This document shows, in pieces, positions 6,777-14,930 of a stretch of 17,020 nucleotides of DNA. Made by a program: the position numbers and the translations under genes. Positions within the stretch are counted from its first letter, which is position 1; the number at the start of each line of letters is the position of its first letter. Under the pieces are notes generated by a model, which saw only the letters and a program-made list of their open reading frames with translations, did no database searches and was not told the DNA's origin. The stretch is taken from contig DKPV01000058.1 of the NCBI GenBank assembly GCA_002471375.1, forward strand, positions 1-17,020, in the 5' to 3' direction. The DNA is from Flavobacteriales bacterium UBA7325 (GTDB lineage: Bacteria; Bacteroidota; Bacteroidia; Flavobacteriales_D; Crocinitomicaceae).

Positions 6777-8900
6777 ATGATAAACCGTTTTCCAAAGCTT
6801 CTAGATTACTCGATCATCCTAATCGTGCTTATCGCAGCTCTGTGGCCATTAGTGAGCGGTGCAGCGGTCATGAAATGGGATGCAATGGATCTATACCTCC
6901 CTTGGAAACACTTCATCACAGATGGATTATCTCATAATCAACTCCCACTCTGGAATCCTTATATCAACGCAGGATTCTCACAAATGGGTGACCCAGGAAG
7001 CTGGTACCCTATAAGCTGGATAATCGGATGGGCATTCGAAGGCTATGGAATAGGAAGCTTACATTTTGAATATTTACTGCACTTATATATAGCTGGAATT
7101 GGTTTCTACCTACTTGGTAAAACACATGGTTGGGTAAGAACGGCATGCCTCATAGGAGGAATTGGTTATATGTTCTCCGGTATCATGATCGGGAACGCTC
7201 AGCATGTTGGATGGGTGGTAAGTGCAGCTTGGCTGCCTTGGGTACTAAATTATTTCAAAGTTCTCCTAACAACACCAGTTCATAAAGTTTCCGTTAAACT
7301 GGCACTCGTATTATTCCTAATGTTATCGGGAGGATATCCTGGAATGTTCATTGTAACAGCTTACATTCTAATCATCTATTTCATCATTCATCTTTGGAAA
7401 AAATACCGTTCAAAGGATACTGTACTCCTAAAAAAACAAGTCATCGTTTTTAGCATAGGTGCGGTTCTCTTTCTTGCATTGAGCCTTGTTGTATTAATCT
7501 CTTCTTTTGATATGTCATCATTGATAACCAGAGGTGTTGGACTGAACGACAGAGCCGATATATGGAACACATTGAACGGGTCATTAACGCCACAGGCAAT
7601 GGTGTCCTACATCTACCCACTGGCAACAACCATCAATGATCAATCATTCTGGGGAGCTGATTTCTCCATGACAAATTGTTACTTCGGTGTTATCGCTTTG
7701 TTAGGTATTCTAACGGCCTTACTCAACCGAGACTCATCAAGGAACATACGATTCTATGCGTTGATTGGATTGTTGTTCTTAGGTATCTCTCTTGGTCAAG
7801 ATTTACCATTAAGAAAGCTAACGACATATCTCCCATTCATGGATCTATTCAGATTTCCATCACTATTCAGATTGTTCGCACTCTTCTTCTTTCTGCTATC
7901 TGCAGGTTACGCGTTCAATTTTATTTTAAACTCAGAAAAATCAAAAAAATACTTCGCTTTCATTCTCTTAGGAGCATCTGCTCTTTTTGGAGTTATCAGT
8001 TTGATACTTTTCTTCGATGTGGAGTTGTGGAAATACAAGCAAATAGTATCCATTGGTTGGTTGCATTTCATGAGGCAGGCAACAATCAAAGAACTAATCT
8101 TTCTTCAAAGTGGAATACTCTTGCTACTAACAGCCGGACTATGGGTATTTATTCGGTCAAGAAAACTGACGTTTGGATTTGGCGTAGTACTATTTCTAAT
8201 TATCGAAGCAGTGTCCTTTACCAGAATGAATGCGCACGCTACAATTCTCTATGATCGTTCATTAAAGGATGCATCGGTTGGTATGGACAATCTACCTGAA
8301 GGCTATCCTATTCCATCGGTAAGAGATCCACTTACTACTTACAATGATGTTCATCAAAGTCAACACTTTATCCAACTATGGAAGAACTTATCGATGTACT
8401 TAAAAACTCCTACATATGATGGAATAAGTCCATATGCATATCATACCACGGCAAAGGCCGTAGAGACTGGAGAATTTGATAAGATCATCAAATATCCGAT
8501 CGTATTTTTCGCGGATCAGCTAACTGACGAGAGCTATATCGATTCGTCTTCAATTGATACGTTATCTTTTCAGGAGCTCAGAATCGCTAGCTTCAATCCA
8601 AATGAAATAGCCATTGAAACAAGTGATAATTCCACCGGCAAGTATTTAGTTTATGTACAAAATCATCACCCGTCATGGAATGTCTATATCGATGCAAAAG
8701 AAGCAGAGGTGGTACTTGTTAGTGAAACCTTCATGGCTGTCGAAATTCCAAAGGGGAAGCATACCATTGAATATAAGTTTGAACCGACAACAATTGTACA
8801 GGCCAGCTATGTAAGTTTATCAACGCTCGTATTGATTATTCTCTTCCTGTTTATCCCTTTCCTAAAGTCACTTAAAAAGGCCGAGCAGAAAAAGCAATAG
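6777..8900 (+). CDS. YfhO family polytopic membrane protein (GT-C-like glycosyltransferase)
   Basis: 707 residues from the ATG at 6777. The frame is open back to a TTG at 6753, adding 8 residues, but the membrane helix begins soon after the ATG. The first helix (about 10-30) is followed by a loop with WDAMDLYLPW (Asp35 and Asp38) and PLWNPYINAGF, the hallmark first loop of YfhO proteins, which share the GT-C layout with an acidic residue in loop 1. About a dozen more hydrophobic segments follow. A soluble C-terminal beta domain (about 620-665, with PSWNVYIDAKEAEV and GKHTIEYKF) precedes a final helix and a Lys-rich tail. B. subtilis YfhO acts in glycosylating lipoteichoic acid from a lipid-linked sugar. 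An analogous role on an envelope glycan is an inference here, supported by the acylation genes that follow 85 bases downstream. Confidence 0.88.
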   Translation: MINRFPKLLDYSIILIVLIAALWPLVSGAAVMKWDAMDLYLPWKHFITDGLSHNQLPLWNPYINAGFSQMGDPGSWYPISWIIGWAFEGYGIGSLHFEYLLHLYIAGIGFYLLGKTHGWVRTACLIGGIGYMFSGIMIGNAQHVGWVVSAAWLPWVLNYFKVLLTTPVHKVSVKLALVLFLMLSGGYPGMFIVTAYILIIYFIIHLWKKYRSKDTVLLKKQVIVFSIGAVLFLALSLVVLISSFDMSSLITRGVGLNDRADIWNTLNGSLTPQAMVSYIYPLATTINDQSFWGADFSMTNCYFGVIALLGILTALLNRDSSRNIRFYALIGLLFLGISLGQDLPLRKLTTYLPFMDLFRFPSLFRLFALFFFLLSAGYAFNFILNSEKSKKYFAFILLGASALFGVISLILFFDVELWKYKQIVSIGWLHFMRQATIKELIFLQSGILLLLTAGLWVFIRSRKLTFGFGVVLFLIIEAVSFTRMNAHATILYDRSLKDASVGMDNLPEGYPIPSVRDPLTTYNDVHQSQHFIQLWKNLSMYLKTPTYDGISPYAYHTTAKAVETGEFDKIIKYPIVFFADQLTDESYIDSSSIDTLSFQELRIASFNPNEIAIETSDNSTGKYLVYVQNHHPSWNVYIDAKEAEVVLVSETFMAVEIPKGKHTIEYKFEPTTIVQASYVSLSTLVLIILFLFIPFLKSLKKAEQKKQ

Positions 8901-8962
8901 TTATTCTCAATTCAGTTTTGATAAAATATCACAATTCAAGTGGATTTAAGGTGAAAGCAGGT

Positions 8963-8970
8963 TAATTTTG
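8963..8970 (+). promoter_or_regulatory. -7 box ahead of the SGNH/MBOAT operon
   Basis: TAATTTTG is an exact TAnnTTTG, 15 bases before the TTG start at 8986. TGG lies 19 bases upstream (8941-8943) where TTG would be expected. It suggests the acylation operon has its own promoter separate from the YfhO gene. Confidence 0.45.
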
Positions 8971-8985
8971 TTTGACTAAACGCCG

Positions 8986-10455
8986 TTGAAAGAAATACGT
9001 CCATATAAAATTGCCTTATACATTCTAGGAATCATGTTGATTCTGGCTCCTGTTGTATATTTTATTCCCGATGAGGGAATGAAAGCTGGACCAGTAGAGC
9101 TTAATTTTTTAACGCTTGAAGATTTCAATCATCCTAAGAAACAGGAAAACGCGGACATTACAGATATACTTGATGAGATTGATACATCGCTAAATACGCC
9201 ATTCAAACCATTAATTAAGCATAAGAATGGTTCTAATGGAAACATGGGAGCTCCCGGTGCCGGAAGTTTTGAAGTTGAAAGCTCTACAGAGCTAATCATG
9301 ACAGATGCTGGGAAGGCCAATCTCCATAAATTCTTTGAAGTACTATCTAGTGCTGCATCTAATAAAGAAAAAATCTCCATTCTACATTATGGTGATTCGC
9401 AAATTGAGGGCGATCGCATGACCGGATTTATTCGCGAAAGAATTCAACAACAATTTGGAGGCAATGGACCAGGTTTGGTTCCTGCAACAAATGTCTACGA
9501 TACCTATGCTTTTAACCAAACCTATTCAGAGAATTTTAAGCGCTACACATGTTTTGGTGGTGGTTCCCTAAAGAACAGGAAATACGGTGCCATGGCATCT
9601 GCATCACGTTTTACGGAAGAACCTGATTCTGATTCACTGGACCTCTCTGAATTAACAGAACAGACCGGCTGGATTGAAGTGGCTCCATCCGGAAGAGCAT
9701 TTAACAGAGCTAGATCATACAACAATGTGCGAATGCACTACAATAGCTGTATCGCTACAACACTATTAAGAGTATATCAAAATGGATCTGTTATTCACGA
9801 AGACAGCCTCGTTATGGATGGCGGTCAACACTCTGTAAAATTAAGCTTCGGAAGTACGCCTGGACCTCTCAAATTCGAATTCATAGGGAAGGTGAGTCCT
9901 AATGTTTGTGCATTCTCACTTGAAGGTGATTATGGAGTTCAAGTTTCTAATATCGGCATGCGCGGGTCGAGTGGTACTATTTGGGGAAGAATGAATCAAA
10001 ACGTTCTATCAACAATGTACAGCGAATTGAACACGAAGCTTGTAATCATGCAATTTGGAGGGAATTCTGTTCCTTCCTTTAAGGATAGCGCATCCGTTCG
10101 AAATTTTGCTAGTTATTTTCAAGGACAAATCAGCGCAGTTAAAAGACTCAATCCTGGTGCAATGGTAATTGTAATTGGACCGAGTGATATGTCTGTTTAT
10201 GATGATGGGCTGCACGTTACGTACCCATTACTGCCATATTGTGTTGATCGTATGATAGCCGCAACTAAAAAGTCAGGTGCCGCATATTGGAATCTATACG
10301 CAGGTATGGGTGGATTCAATTCTATGCCTTCATGGGTAGAGAAAGGCTTGGCAGGTAAGGATTATATCCACTTTTCTGGTGCTGGATCCAAATTCGCTTC
10401 ACAGATGTTCTACAATGCATTGATGTCTGAGTACGCTAAATGGAAAGGAAACTGA
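8986..10455 (+). CDS. membrane-anchored SGNH hydrolase (PatB/Ape1-like), O-acetylation
   Basis: 489 residues with a TTG start at 8986 that places MKEIRPYK ahead of one membrane helix (about 9-27), so the domain faces the periplasm. A Gly/Ser/Asn-rich linker (about 80-96) follows. All SGNH blocks are present: HYGDSQIEGD with Ser138, GGN with Gly359 and Asn360, and DYIHFSGAG with the Asp459 and His462 dyad. About 200 residues between the first two blocks look like an inserted beta-sandwich, as in the PatB/Ape1 peptidoglycan O-acetyl enzymes, which carry a CBM35-like insert; that parallel is my inference. It probably transfers or removes acetyl groups on an envelope or exported polysaccharide with the MBOAT protein encoded two genes downstream. 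Its stop overlaps the next start by one base (TGATG), indicating coupled translation. Confidence 0.85.
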   Translation: MKEIRPYKIALYILGIMLILAPVVYFIPDEGMKAGPVELNFLTLEDFNHPKKQENADITDILDEIDTSLNTPFKPLIKHKNGSNGNMGAPGAGSFEVESSTELIMTDAGKANLHKFFEVLSSAASNKEKISILHYGDSQIEGDRMTGFIRERIQQQFGGNGPGLVPATNVYDTYAFNQTYSENFKRYTCFGGGSLKNRKYGAMASASRFTEEPDSDSLDLSELTEQTGWIEVAPSGRAFNRARSYNNVRMHYNSCIATTLLRVYQNGSVIHEDSLVMDGGQHSVKLSFGSTPGPLKFEFIGKVSPNVCAFSLEGDYGVQVSNIGMRGSSGTIWGRMNQNVLSTMYSELNTKLVIMQFGGNSVPSFKDSASVRNFASYFQGQISAVKRLNPGAMVIVIGPSDMSVYDDGLHVTYPLLPYCVDRMIAATKKSGAAYWNLYAGMGGFNSMPSWVEKGLAGKDYIHFSGAGSKFASQMFYNALMSEYAKWKGN

Positions 10456-11762
10456 TGAAGTTGTTCTTTTATATATCGCTATCCCTGATACAGATTTCCG
10501 TTCTCGCTCAAGACACGGTAATCGGTTTAAGTGATTATGTCTTTCCTGATTTTCGAACGATGGACACATCGTTAAGGAGGACATACCCGTTCGTCAAGTA
10601 CGAAGTGAACAACTATAAATTTCACTCAAAAGAGAGTAAAAACTTTAGCGTATTCTATGAAAAGTTGATGAATGTCGTGTCAACTAAAAAAGGAAAGTTG
10701 AACATCTACCACATCGGTGGGTCGCATATACAAGCCGACATTTATACACATGACGTTCGAACTAACTTACAGACTAAATGGCCAGAGCTCACTGGAGAGC
10801 GTGGTTGGGTGTTTCCATTCGACTTGGCTCAAACAAATAACCCCGGTAATTATGAATTCTCTTCTCCAAACAAATGGCGTGGATTAAGATCCGTCAATCA
10901 TAAGCCTTCAAAATATGGAATTGATTACGGTCTACTTGGAGCGATGATCACATGTCCTGATTCGGTAATAACGATTAAGTTCGAATACGATAGAACAATC
11001 GTGAAACCACCATTCAATCATGTTCGAATATTCCATAACATCGGTGACTTCCCTTACTGGATGCATTTCGGAGGTGATGAACTTTTAGTGATGAATGTTA
11101 CGAATAACCCGGAACTTGGATATTCAGACATTTACCTTACAGATGCGATTGATTCACTGAATATCCAGTTTCAACGAAAAGGTGCACTGGCACCCGAGTT
11201 AGAAATTTATGGATTCATCTTAATGAACGATGATCCCGGAATATCTTTTACGTCGATCGGGATTAATGGAGCGGGGCTCTATACTTATCTGGGAAACAAA
11301 CGTTTTGGGGAGCAATTAAAATCCTACCCGCCGGATTTTTTCGCATTTGCTGTTGGAACAAATGATGGTAACACCACGTTCGCAAAGTTTAATCCAGAAG
11401 TCTACAAAAGAAATCTAGAGAAAGTAATGCAAATGGCCTTGCGTGCAAATCCAGATTGTGCCTTGTTACTTACAGTTCCAAATGATTCCTACTACCGACG
11501 TAGATATCTCAATAAAAATATCGCTCGTGAACGAACGGTTATCAGAGAACTAGCGGAGGAATACAACATGGCAGTTTGGGATATGTATGGAATCATGGGG
11601 GAATTAGGCTCATCGAAAACATGGAAAATCAACAAATTAATGCGAAGTGATATGATTCACTTTACACATGATGGCTATCACTTTAAGGGTGACTTATACT
11701 ACGATGCATTTCTAAAGTACATGGACCAAATGGAGCAGCAAGAACAAAGTTTGAATAACTAG
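10455..11762 (+). CDS. secreted SGNH-like protein with altered GDS block
   Basis: 435 residues from the ATG at 10455, which overlaps the previous TGA and is preceded by AAAGGAAA. It gives a clean signal peptide MKLFFYISLSLIQISVLA before Gln19. An ATG at 10440 in frame would add five residues. The fold matches the preceding protein: IYHIGGSHIQAD near 85-94 aligns with HYGDSQIEGD but has Gly89 in place of the block-I Asp while Ser90 is kept. GTND at 301-304 is a standard block III, and SDMIHF holds the Asp399/His402 pair. The catalytic Ser-Asp-His are thus intact and it may be active. The middle (about 110-270) is again a beta-rich insert. Two different SGNH proteins beside one MBOAT recall alginate (AlgJ/AlgX), where they divide transfer and delivery of acetyl. 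The roles here are inferred. Confidence 0.82.
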   Translation: MKLFFYISLSLIQISVLAQDTVIGLSDYVFPDFRTMDTSLRRTYPFVKYEVNNYKFHSKESKNFSVFYEKLMNVVSTKKGKLNIYHIGGSHIQADIYTHDVRTNLQTKWPELTGERGWVFPFDLAQTNNPGNYEFSSPNKWRGLRSVNHKPSKYGIDYGLLGAMITCPDSVITIKFEYDRTIVKPPFNHVRIFHNIGDFPYWMHFGGDELLVMNVTNNPELGYSDIYLTDAIDSLNIQFQRKGALAPELEIYGFILMNDDPGISFTSIGINGAGLYTYLGNKRFGEQLKSYPPDFFAFAVGTNDGNTTFAKFNPEVYKRNLEKVMQMALRANPDCALLLTVPNDSYYRRRYLNKNIARERTVIRELAEEYNMAVWDMYGIMGELGSSKTWKINKLMRSDMIHFTHDGYHFKGDLYYDAFLKYMDQMEQQEQSLNN

Positions 11763-13430
11763 ATGGAAAGAATTTACAACATATTTTCTTTTGAAGTAGG
11801 AGATGGATCTTCTCTTGTTTTTACCAAGCTAGACTTTTGGCTATTCTTTCTTTTAGCGATGGTTGTTTTCTCATTCTTGCATAAGAACAAGCTGGTTCGT
11901 AGTATCTATTTGACTGCGATAAGTCTCTTCTTTTTCTACAAGACATCAGGCCTATACGTATCTCTTCTCGGCTTAAGTATTACGGTCAATTATTTCCTTG
12001 GGAAGCGGATTTACACGGCGCCTTCAGATCTGAGAAGGAAATGGATAATCGCTTTTTCAGCAATATTCAACGTACTGATTCTGGGCTACTTCAAGTATGC
12101 TTACTTCTTCTCCGATTCATTTAACGAGATGTTCGGAACTGATTTCGAGCTGGTAAATCATTTCGCTCAGTTTGGGAACAATGTTTTTGGTGAGGGGTCG
12201 TTCGTGCTTGACATTGCCCTACCAGTTGGAGTTTCATTTTTCACTTTCCAGAATATAAGTTACGTTGTCGATATTTATCGCAAGGAGATAAAGCCTGTAA
12301 AGAATTACTTCGATTATACGTTCTTCGTGACATTCTTCCCGCAGCTAGTCATGGGACCTATCGTTCGGGCGAGAGATTTTATCCCGCAAATTAGTCAACC
12401 TTTTCATTTAACAAAAGACGATTTCAGTTGGTCCATCATCCAAATCGTAAAAGGTCTCATTAAGAAAATCGTTATTGCTGATTTCTTGGTGGTACACTTC
12501 ATCGACATCATTGTGGAAACACCATCTGCATATCCAGGATTCGTCAGTGTACTCGCAATGTGGGCATACTCACTTCATATCTATGCTGATTTCTCTGGTT
12601 ACACCGATATTGCCATTGGTCTATCTAGACTAATGGGCTTCAAGTTAAAACCCAACTTCAACTCACCCTACAAAGCAACAAGTGTCGCCGATTTCTGGAG
12701 ACGTTGGCACAAATCTTTGGGGTCTTGGCTCCGAGACTATTTATACATCCCTCTCGGTGGTAACAGAGGAGGAACGGTAGGTTCATACATCGCAATTGTA
12801 GTGATATTTACCTTCCTCATTTTTATAACCCAGTGGTACGAACTACTGTATGTCTATGGGGGGCTTACTGTTGTGTACCTAATTGGAGTTGCGACAATAA
12901 AAGATTTCAAACGCTTTGTTCATCGAGATCTTAACCTGCTGATCACCATGGTCGTTGGGGGACTCTGGCATGGCGCAAGTGAAAATTTTGTGATTTGGGG
13001 TGCTATGAATGGTGCTGCATTGATCATCTATAAATACTGGAAACAGATTAGCTTCTATGAAAACCGATCTGGCGTGATTGTCCATTTCTGGAAAATATTC
13101 ATCACGTTCAACTTCATCACCTTCACTCGGATTTGGTTTAAACTGGATGAAGATGGAATGCCATTGGTGATGCTCGACCAAATTTGGAATAACTTCAATT
13201 TCTCATGGGATGTTTTCGTCACGATATTGACAACTTATCAAGCAGTATTCTGGGTGATGATTATTGGATTTATTATTCACTGGCTTCCGGACAAAGTGAA
13301 GGACCTTTACGAAAAACTATTTATGCGAATTCCGCTAATTTTACAGACAGTTTGTGTTGCGATAATCATCTTCCTGATTTACCAATCTATCTCTGGAGAA
13401 GCTCCGCCATTTGTATACCTCTCGTTCTAA
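11763..13430 (+). CDS. MBOAT family O-acyltransferase (AlgI/DltB-like)
   Basis: 555 residues beginning on the base after the previous TAG, so it is part of the same mRNA. About a dozen membrane segments are visible. The MBOAT core reads DFWRRWHKSLGSWLRDYLYIPLGGN from Asp310, with His316, and the conserved catalytic His403 sits in GGLWHGAS. ADFSGYTDIAIG and the earlier LPVGVSFFTFQ are also typical of the AlgI branch. It should pass an acyl group, most likely acetyl from acetyl-CoA, across the inner membrane to the SGNH partners for modifying a polysaccharide. At 555 residues it is longer than a typical AlgI; the extra length includes a membrane segment around 340-385, between the two core motifs. 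The substrate glycan is not encoded in the window. An MBOAT acting on teichoic acid or a lipid is the less likely alternative. Confidence 0.92.
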   Translation: MERIYNIFSFEVGDGSSLVFTKLDFWLFFLLAMVVFSFLHKNKLVRSIYLTAISLFFFYKTSGLYVSLLGLSITVNYFLGKRIYTAPSDLRRKWIIAFSAIFNVLILGYFKYAYFFSDSFNEMFGTDFELVNHFAQFGNNVFGEGSFVLDIALPVGVSFFTFQNISYVVDIYRKEIKPVKNYFDYTFFVTFFPQLVMGPIVRARDFIPQISQPFHLTKDDFSWSIIQIVKGLIKKIVIADFLVVHFIDIIVETPSAYPGFVSVLAMWAYSLHIYADFSGYTDIAIGLSRLMGFKLKPNFNSPYKATSVADFWRRWHKSLGSWLRDYLYIPLGGNRGGTVGSYIAIVVIFTFLIFITQWYELLYVYGGLTVVYLIGVATIKDFKRFVHRDLNLLITMVVGGLWHGASENFVIWGAMNGAALIIYKYWKQISFYENRSGVIVHFWKIFITFNFITFTRIWFKLDEDGMPLVMLDQIWNNFNFSWDVFVTILTTYQAVFWVMIIGFIIHWLPDKVKDLYEKLFMRIPLILQTVCVAIIIFLIYQSISGEAPPFVYLSF

Positions 13431-13431
13431 A

Positions 13432-13465
13432 TTTCGAATAGAGGAAATATCTTGGAATAATTTCT
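13432..13465 (+). promoter_or_regulatory. weak candidate promoter ahead of the MORN-repeat gene
   Basis: TTTCG at 13432-13436, 21 bases, then TAATTTCT at 13458-13465 resemble the -33 and -7 elements with mismatches. A second near match, TATCTTGG, is at 13448-13455. The gap to the start at 13482 is 16 bases, so the gene may also be read from the acylation operon 51 bases upstream. Confidence 0.22.
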
Positions 13466-13481
13466 GTTTACTAGACAGCCT

Positions 13482-14891
13482 ATGAAGTACCTCATTCTTA
13501 TTGCAATATCGCTCTCTGGTTATTTATGTCATTCCCAGGATTCGACCGTCTATGATGATGGATCATTGAAATCTGTAGGAAAGTGGCGGAATGAAAAACG
13601 CGATGGGGAGTGGATACAGTATTTCAAAAATGGCGAAATTAGAATTATAGGAAACTTCAATAATGGAGTTCCAGTTGGAGAATGGAACGAGTATTATTCC
13701 ACTAATCAATTGAAGAAATCAGGCGTATTTAAAGACGGAAATACTCATGGTGAAGTTCTTGGATACTACGAAAATGGGAAACCAAATTACGTACAACATT
13801 ATATCGATGGTGATCTCCAAGGAGCGCAACGTTTTTATTTTCAAGATGGGAGCATTCGTTCCATCGAAAATCATTTCGATGGCGAGTTTCATGGTTCATA
13901 TTTGGAGTATTATCAAAATGGACAATTAAAGGCTAAAGAGTTCTTTGTACATGGAAAAGAAGATAGCACCTCTTTACACTACTTCGATAATGGTGCAATC
14001 AAATCTACTGGTTACTGGAAAAATGGCGATCGAGTTAATACATGGGAGTACTTCTTCAAAGATGGTAAGAAAGAAACCATTAAGCACTTCAGCTCCACTG
14101 GGGAAAAGGACGGAGAATGGGAGTACTATTATCCTTCTGGTAAGCAAAGGGGTATCGCTTTTTATCTCAATGGTAAACGAGACAGCACTTGGACTGGCTA
14201 TTATCAGAATGGCCACTTAAAATCTCGCGAGATGTACGTTGATGGCCTCGAGAATGGCCATTGGATATACTATCATGAAAACGATTCGTTGATGGGAGAG
14301 AAAATTTGGTCAAGAGGTGAGAGAATAGGCGATTGGACAGAGTATTTCGCTAACGGAAAACTCAAGACCTCGGTAACCTTTGTAAAAAATGCACCAGATG
14401 GAACATCCTATGAAATGTCTGAAGAAGGTACACCTGTAACCATAACTTCATGGAAAGCTGGTAAGCAAACTGGCCCATACAAATCCTACCATGAAAATGG
14501 TGTGCTAAAATCGGAAGGCACCTTACTCGATGGGAAACAAGATGGTGATTGGGTTGAATACTTTGATAACGGAAAGATCTCCCTTACAGTCACCTATTTT
14601 GATGGCAAGAAAACAGGTGAGGCTTTCTTTTACAACGATCTTGGATCGATTATACGAAAGGGATCCTATCAAGACAACTTAGAGCAAGGACTTTGGCTAA
14701 ATTACAATTGGGAAGACGGTAAAATAAATACCGAAGAAAATTACACCAAGGGTAAGAAGGATGGGTCGTGGAAATTATATCATTCGAATGGTCAGGTTGA
14801 CAAATACGGTCAATTTGAGATGGGCAAAAAAGTAGGGGTTTGGGTCCAGTACGATGCGAAAGGTAAACTGCTAAAAAGTGAGGAGTTCTAA
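13482..14891 (+). CDS. secreted MORN-repeat protein (YwqK-like repeats)
   Basis: 469 residues: signal peptide MKYLILIAISLSGYLCHSQ, then nothing but about 19 tandem units of 24-25 residues from about 20 to the end. The unit is roughly (W)xxYxxNGxLxxxGxYxxGxxxGxW, clear in IQYFKNGEIR, TGYYQNGHLK, KSYHENGVLK and KLYHSNGQVD. Such MORN variants form an elongated beta-meander. Automated annotation often calls them 'toxin-antitoxin system YwqK family antitoxin', but no toxin gene is next to it and the signal peptide puts it outside the cytoplasm, so that name should not be read as function. There is no T9SS domain and the Cys in the signal peptide is not in a lipobox. A scaffold or binding role in the periplasm or outer membrane is a guess. 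It follows the MBOAT gene by 51 bases. Confidence 0.85.
   Translation: MKYLILIAISLSGYLCHSQDSTVYDDGSLKSVGKWRNEKRDGEWIQYFKNGEIRIIGNFNNGVPVGEWNEYYSTNQLKKSGVFKDGNTHGEVLGYYENGKPNYVQHYIDGDLQGAQRFYFQDGSIRSIENHFDGEFHGSYLEYYQNGQLKAKEFFVHGKEDSTSLHYFDNGAIKSTGYWKNGDRVNTWEYFFKDGKKETIKHFSSTGEKDGEWEYYYPSGKQRGIAFYLNGKRDSTWTGYYQNGHLKSREMYVDGLENGHWIYYHENDSLMGEKIWSRGERIGDWTEYFANGKLKTSVTFVKNAPDGTSYEMSEEGTPVTITSWKAGKQTGPYKSYHENGVLKSEGTLLDGKQDGDWVEYFDNGKISLTVTYFDGKKTGEAFFYNDLGSIIRKGSYQDNLEQGLWLNYNWEDGKINTEENYTKGKKDGSWKLYHSNGQVDKYGQFEMGKKVGVWVQYDAKGKLLKSEEF
13539..14888 (+). repeat. about 19 tandem MORN-type coding repeats of 72-75 bases
   Basis: Coding repeat block within the preceding gene. The units are conserved at the protein level (YxxNG near the start, G-xx-G-x-W at the end) but widely diverged in DNA, so the array is old rather than recently amplified. 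Units 4-6 and 12-13 are the most divergent, lacking the closing Trp. Confidence 0.8.
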
Positions 14892-14904
14892 TCAACATTT
14901 CTCG

Positions 14905-14912
14905 TATCTTTG
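14905..14912 (+). promoter_or_regulatory. -7 box of the EEP/T9SS gene, exact match
   Basis: TATCTTTG, an exact TAnnTTTG, lies 18 bases before the ATG at 14931 and 13 bases after the MORN gene's stop. No good -33 element was seen. It argues that the TTG at 14910, which overlaps it, is not the start. Confidence 0.5.
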
Positions 14913-14930
14913 TTTCCAGAATCATCCCCT

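Noticed and set aside
7676..8254. 192-residue + strand open frame
   Set aside because: It is in another frame inside the YfhO gene, and its translation is Arg/Ser/Cys-rich without membrane segments.
10440..10454. ATG at 10440 as start of the second SGNH protein
   Set aside because: The ATG at 10455 overlaps the previous stop as TGATG and gives a cleaner signal peptide; the longer form is possible but less likely.
13945..14220. open frames on both strands inside the MORN gene
   Set aside because: They arise from the periodic codon pattern of the repeats and lack any domain or start signal.
13482..14891. toxin-antitoxin system suggested by YwqK-like repeats
   Set aside because: There is no adjacent toxin-like gene, and the protein has a signal peptide.
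14910..14930. TTG at 14910 as start of the EEP protein
   Set aside because: It overlaps an exact TAnnTTTG box, and the ATG at 14931 opens a perfect signal peptide.
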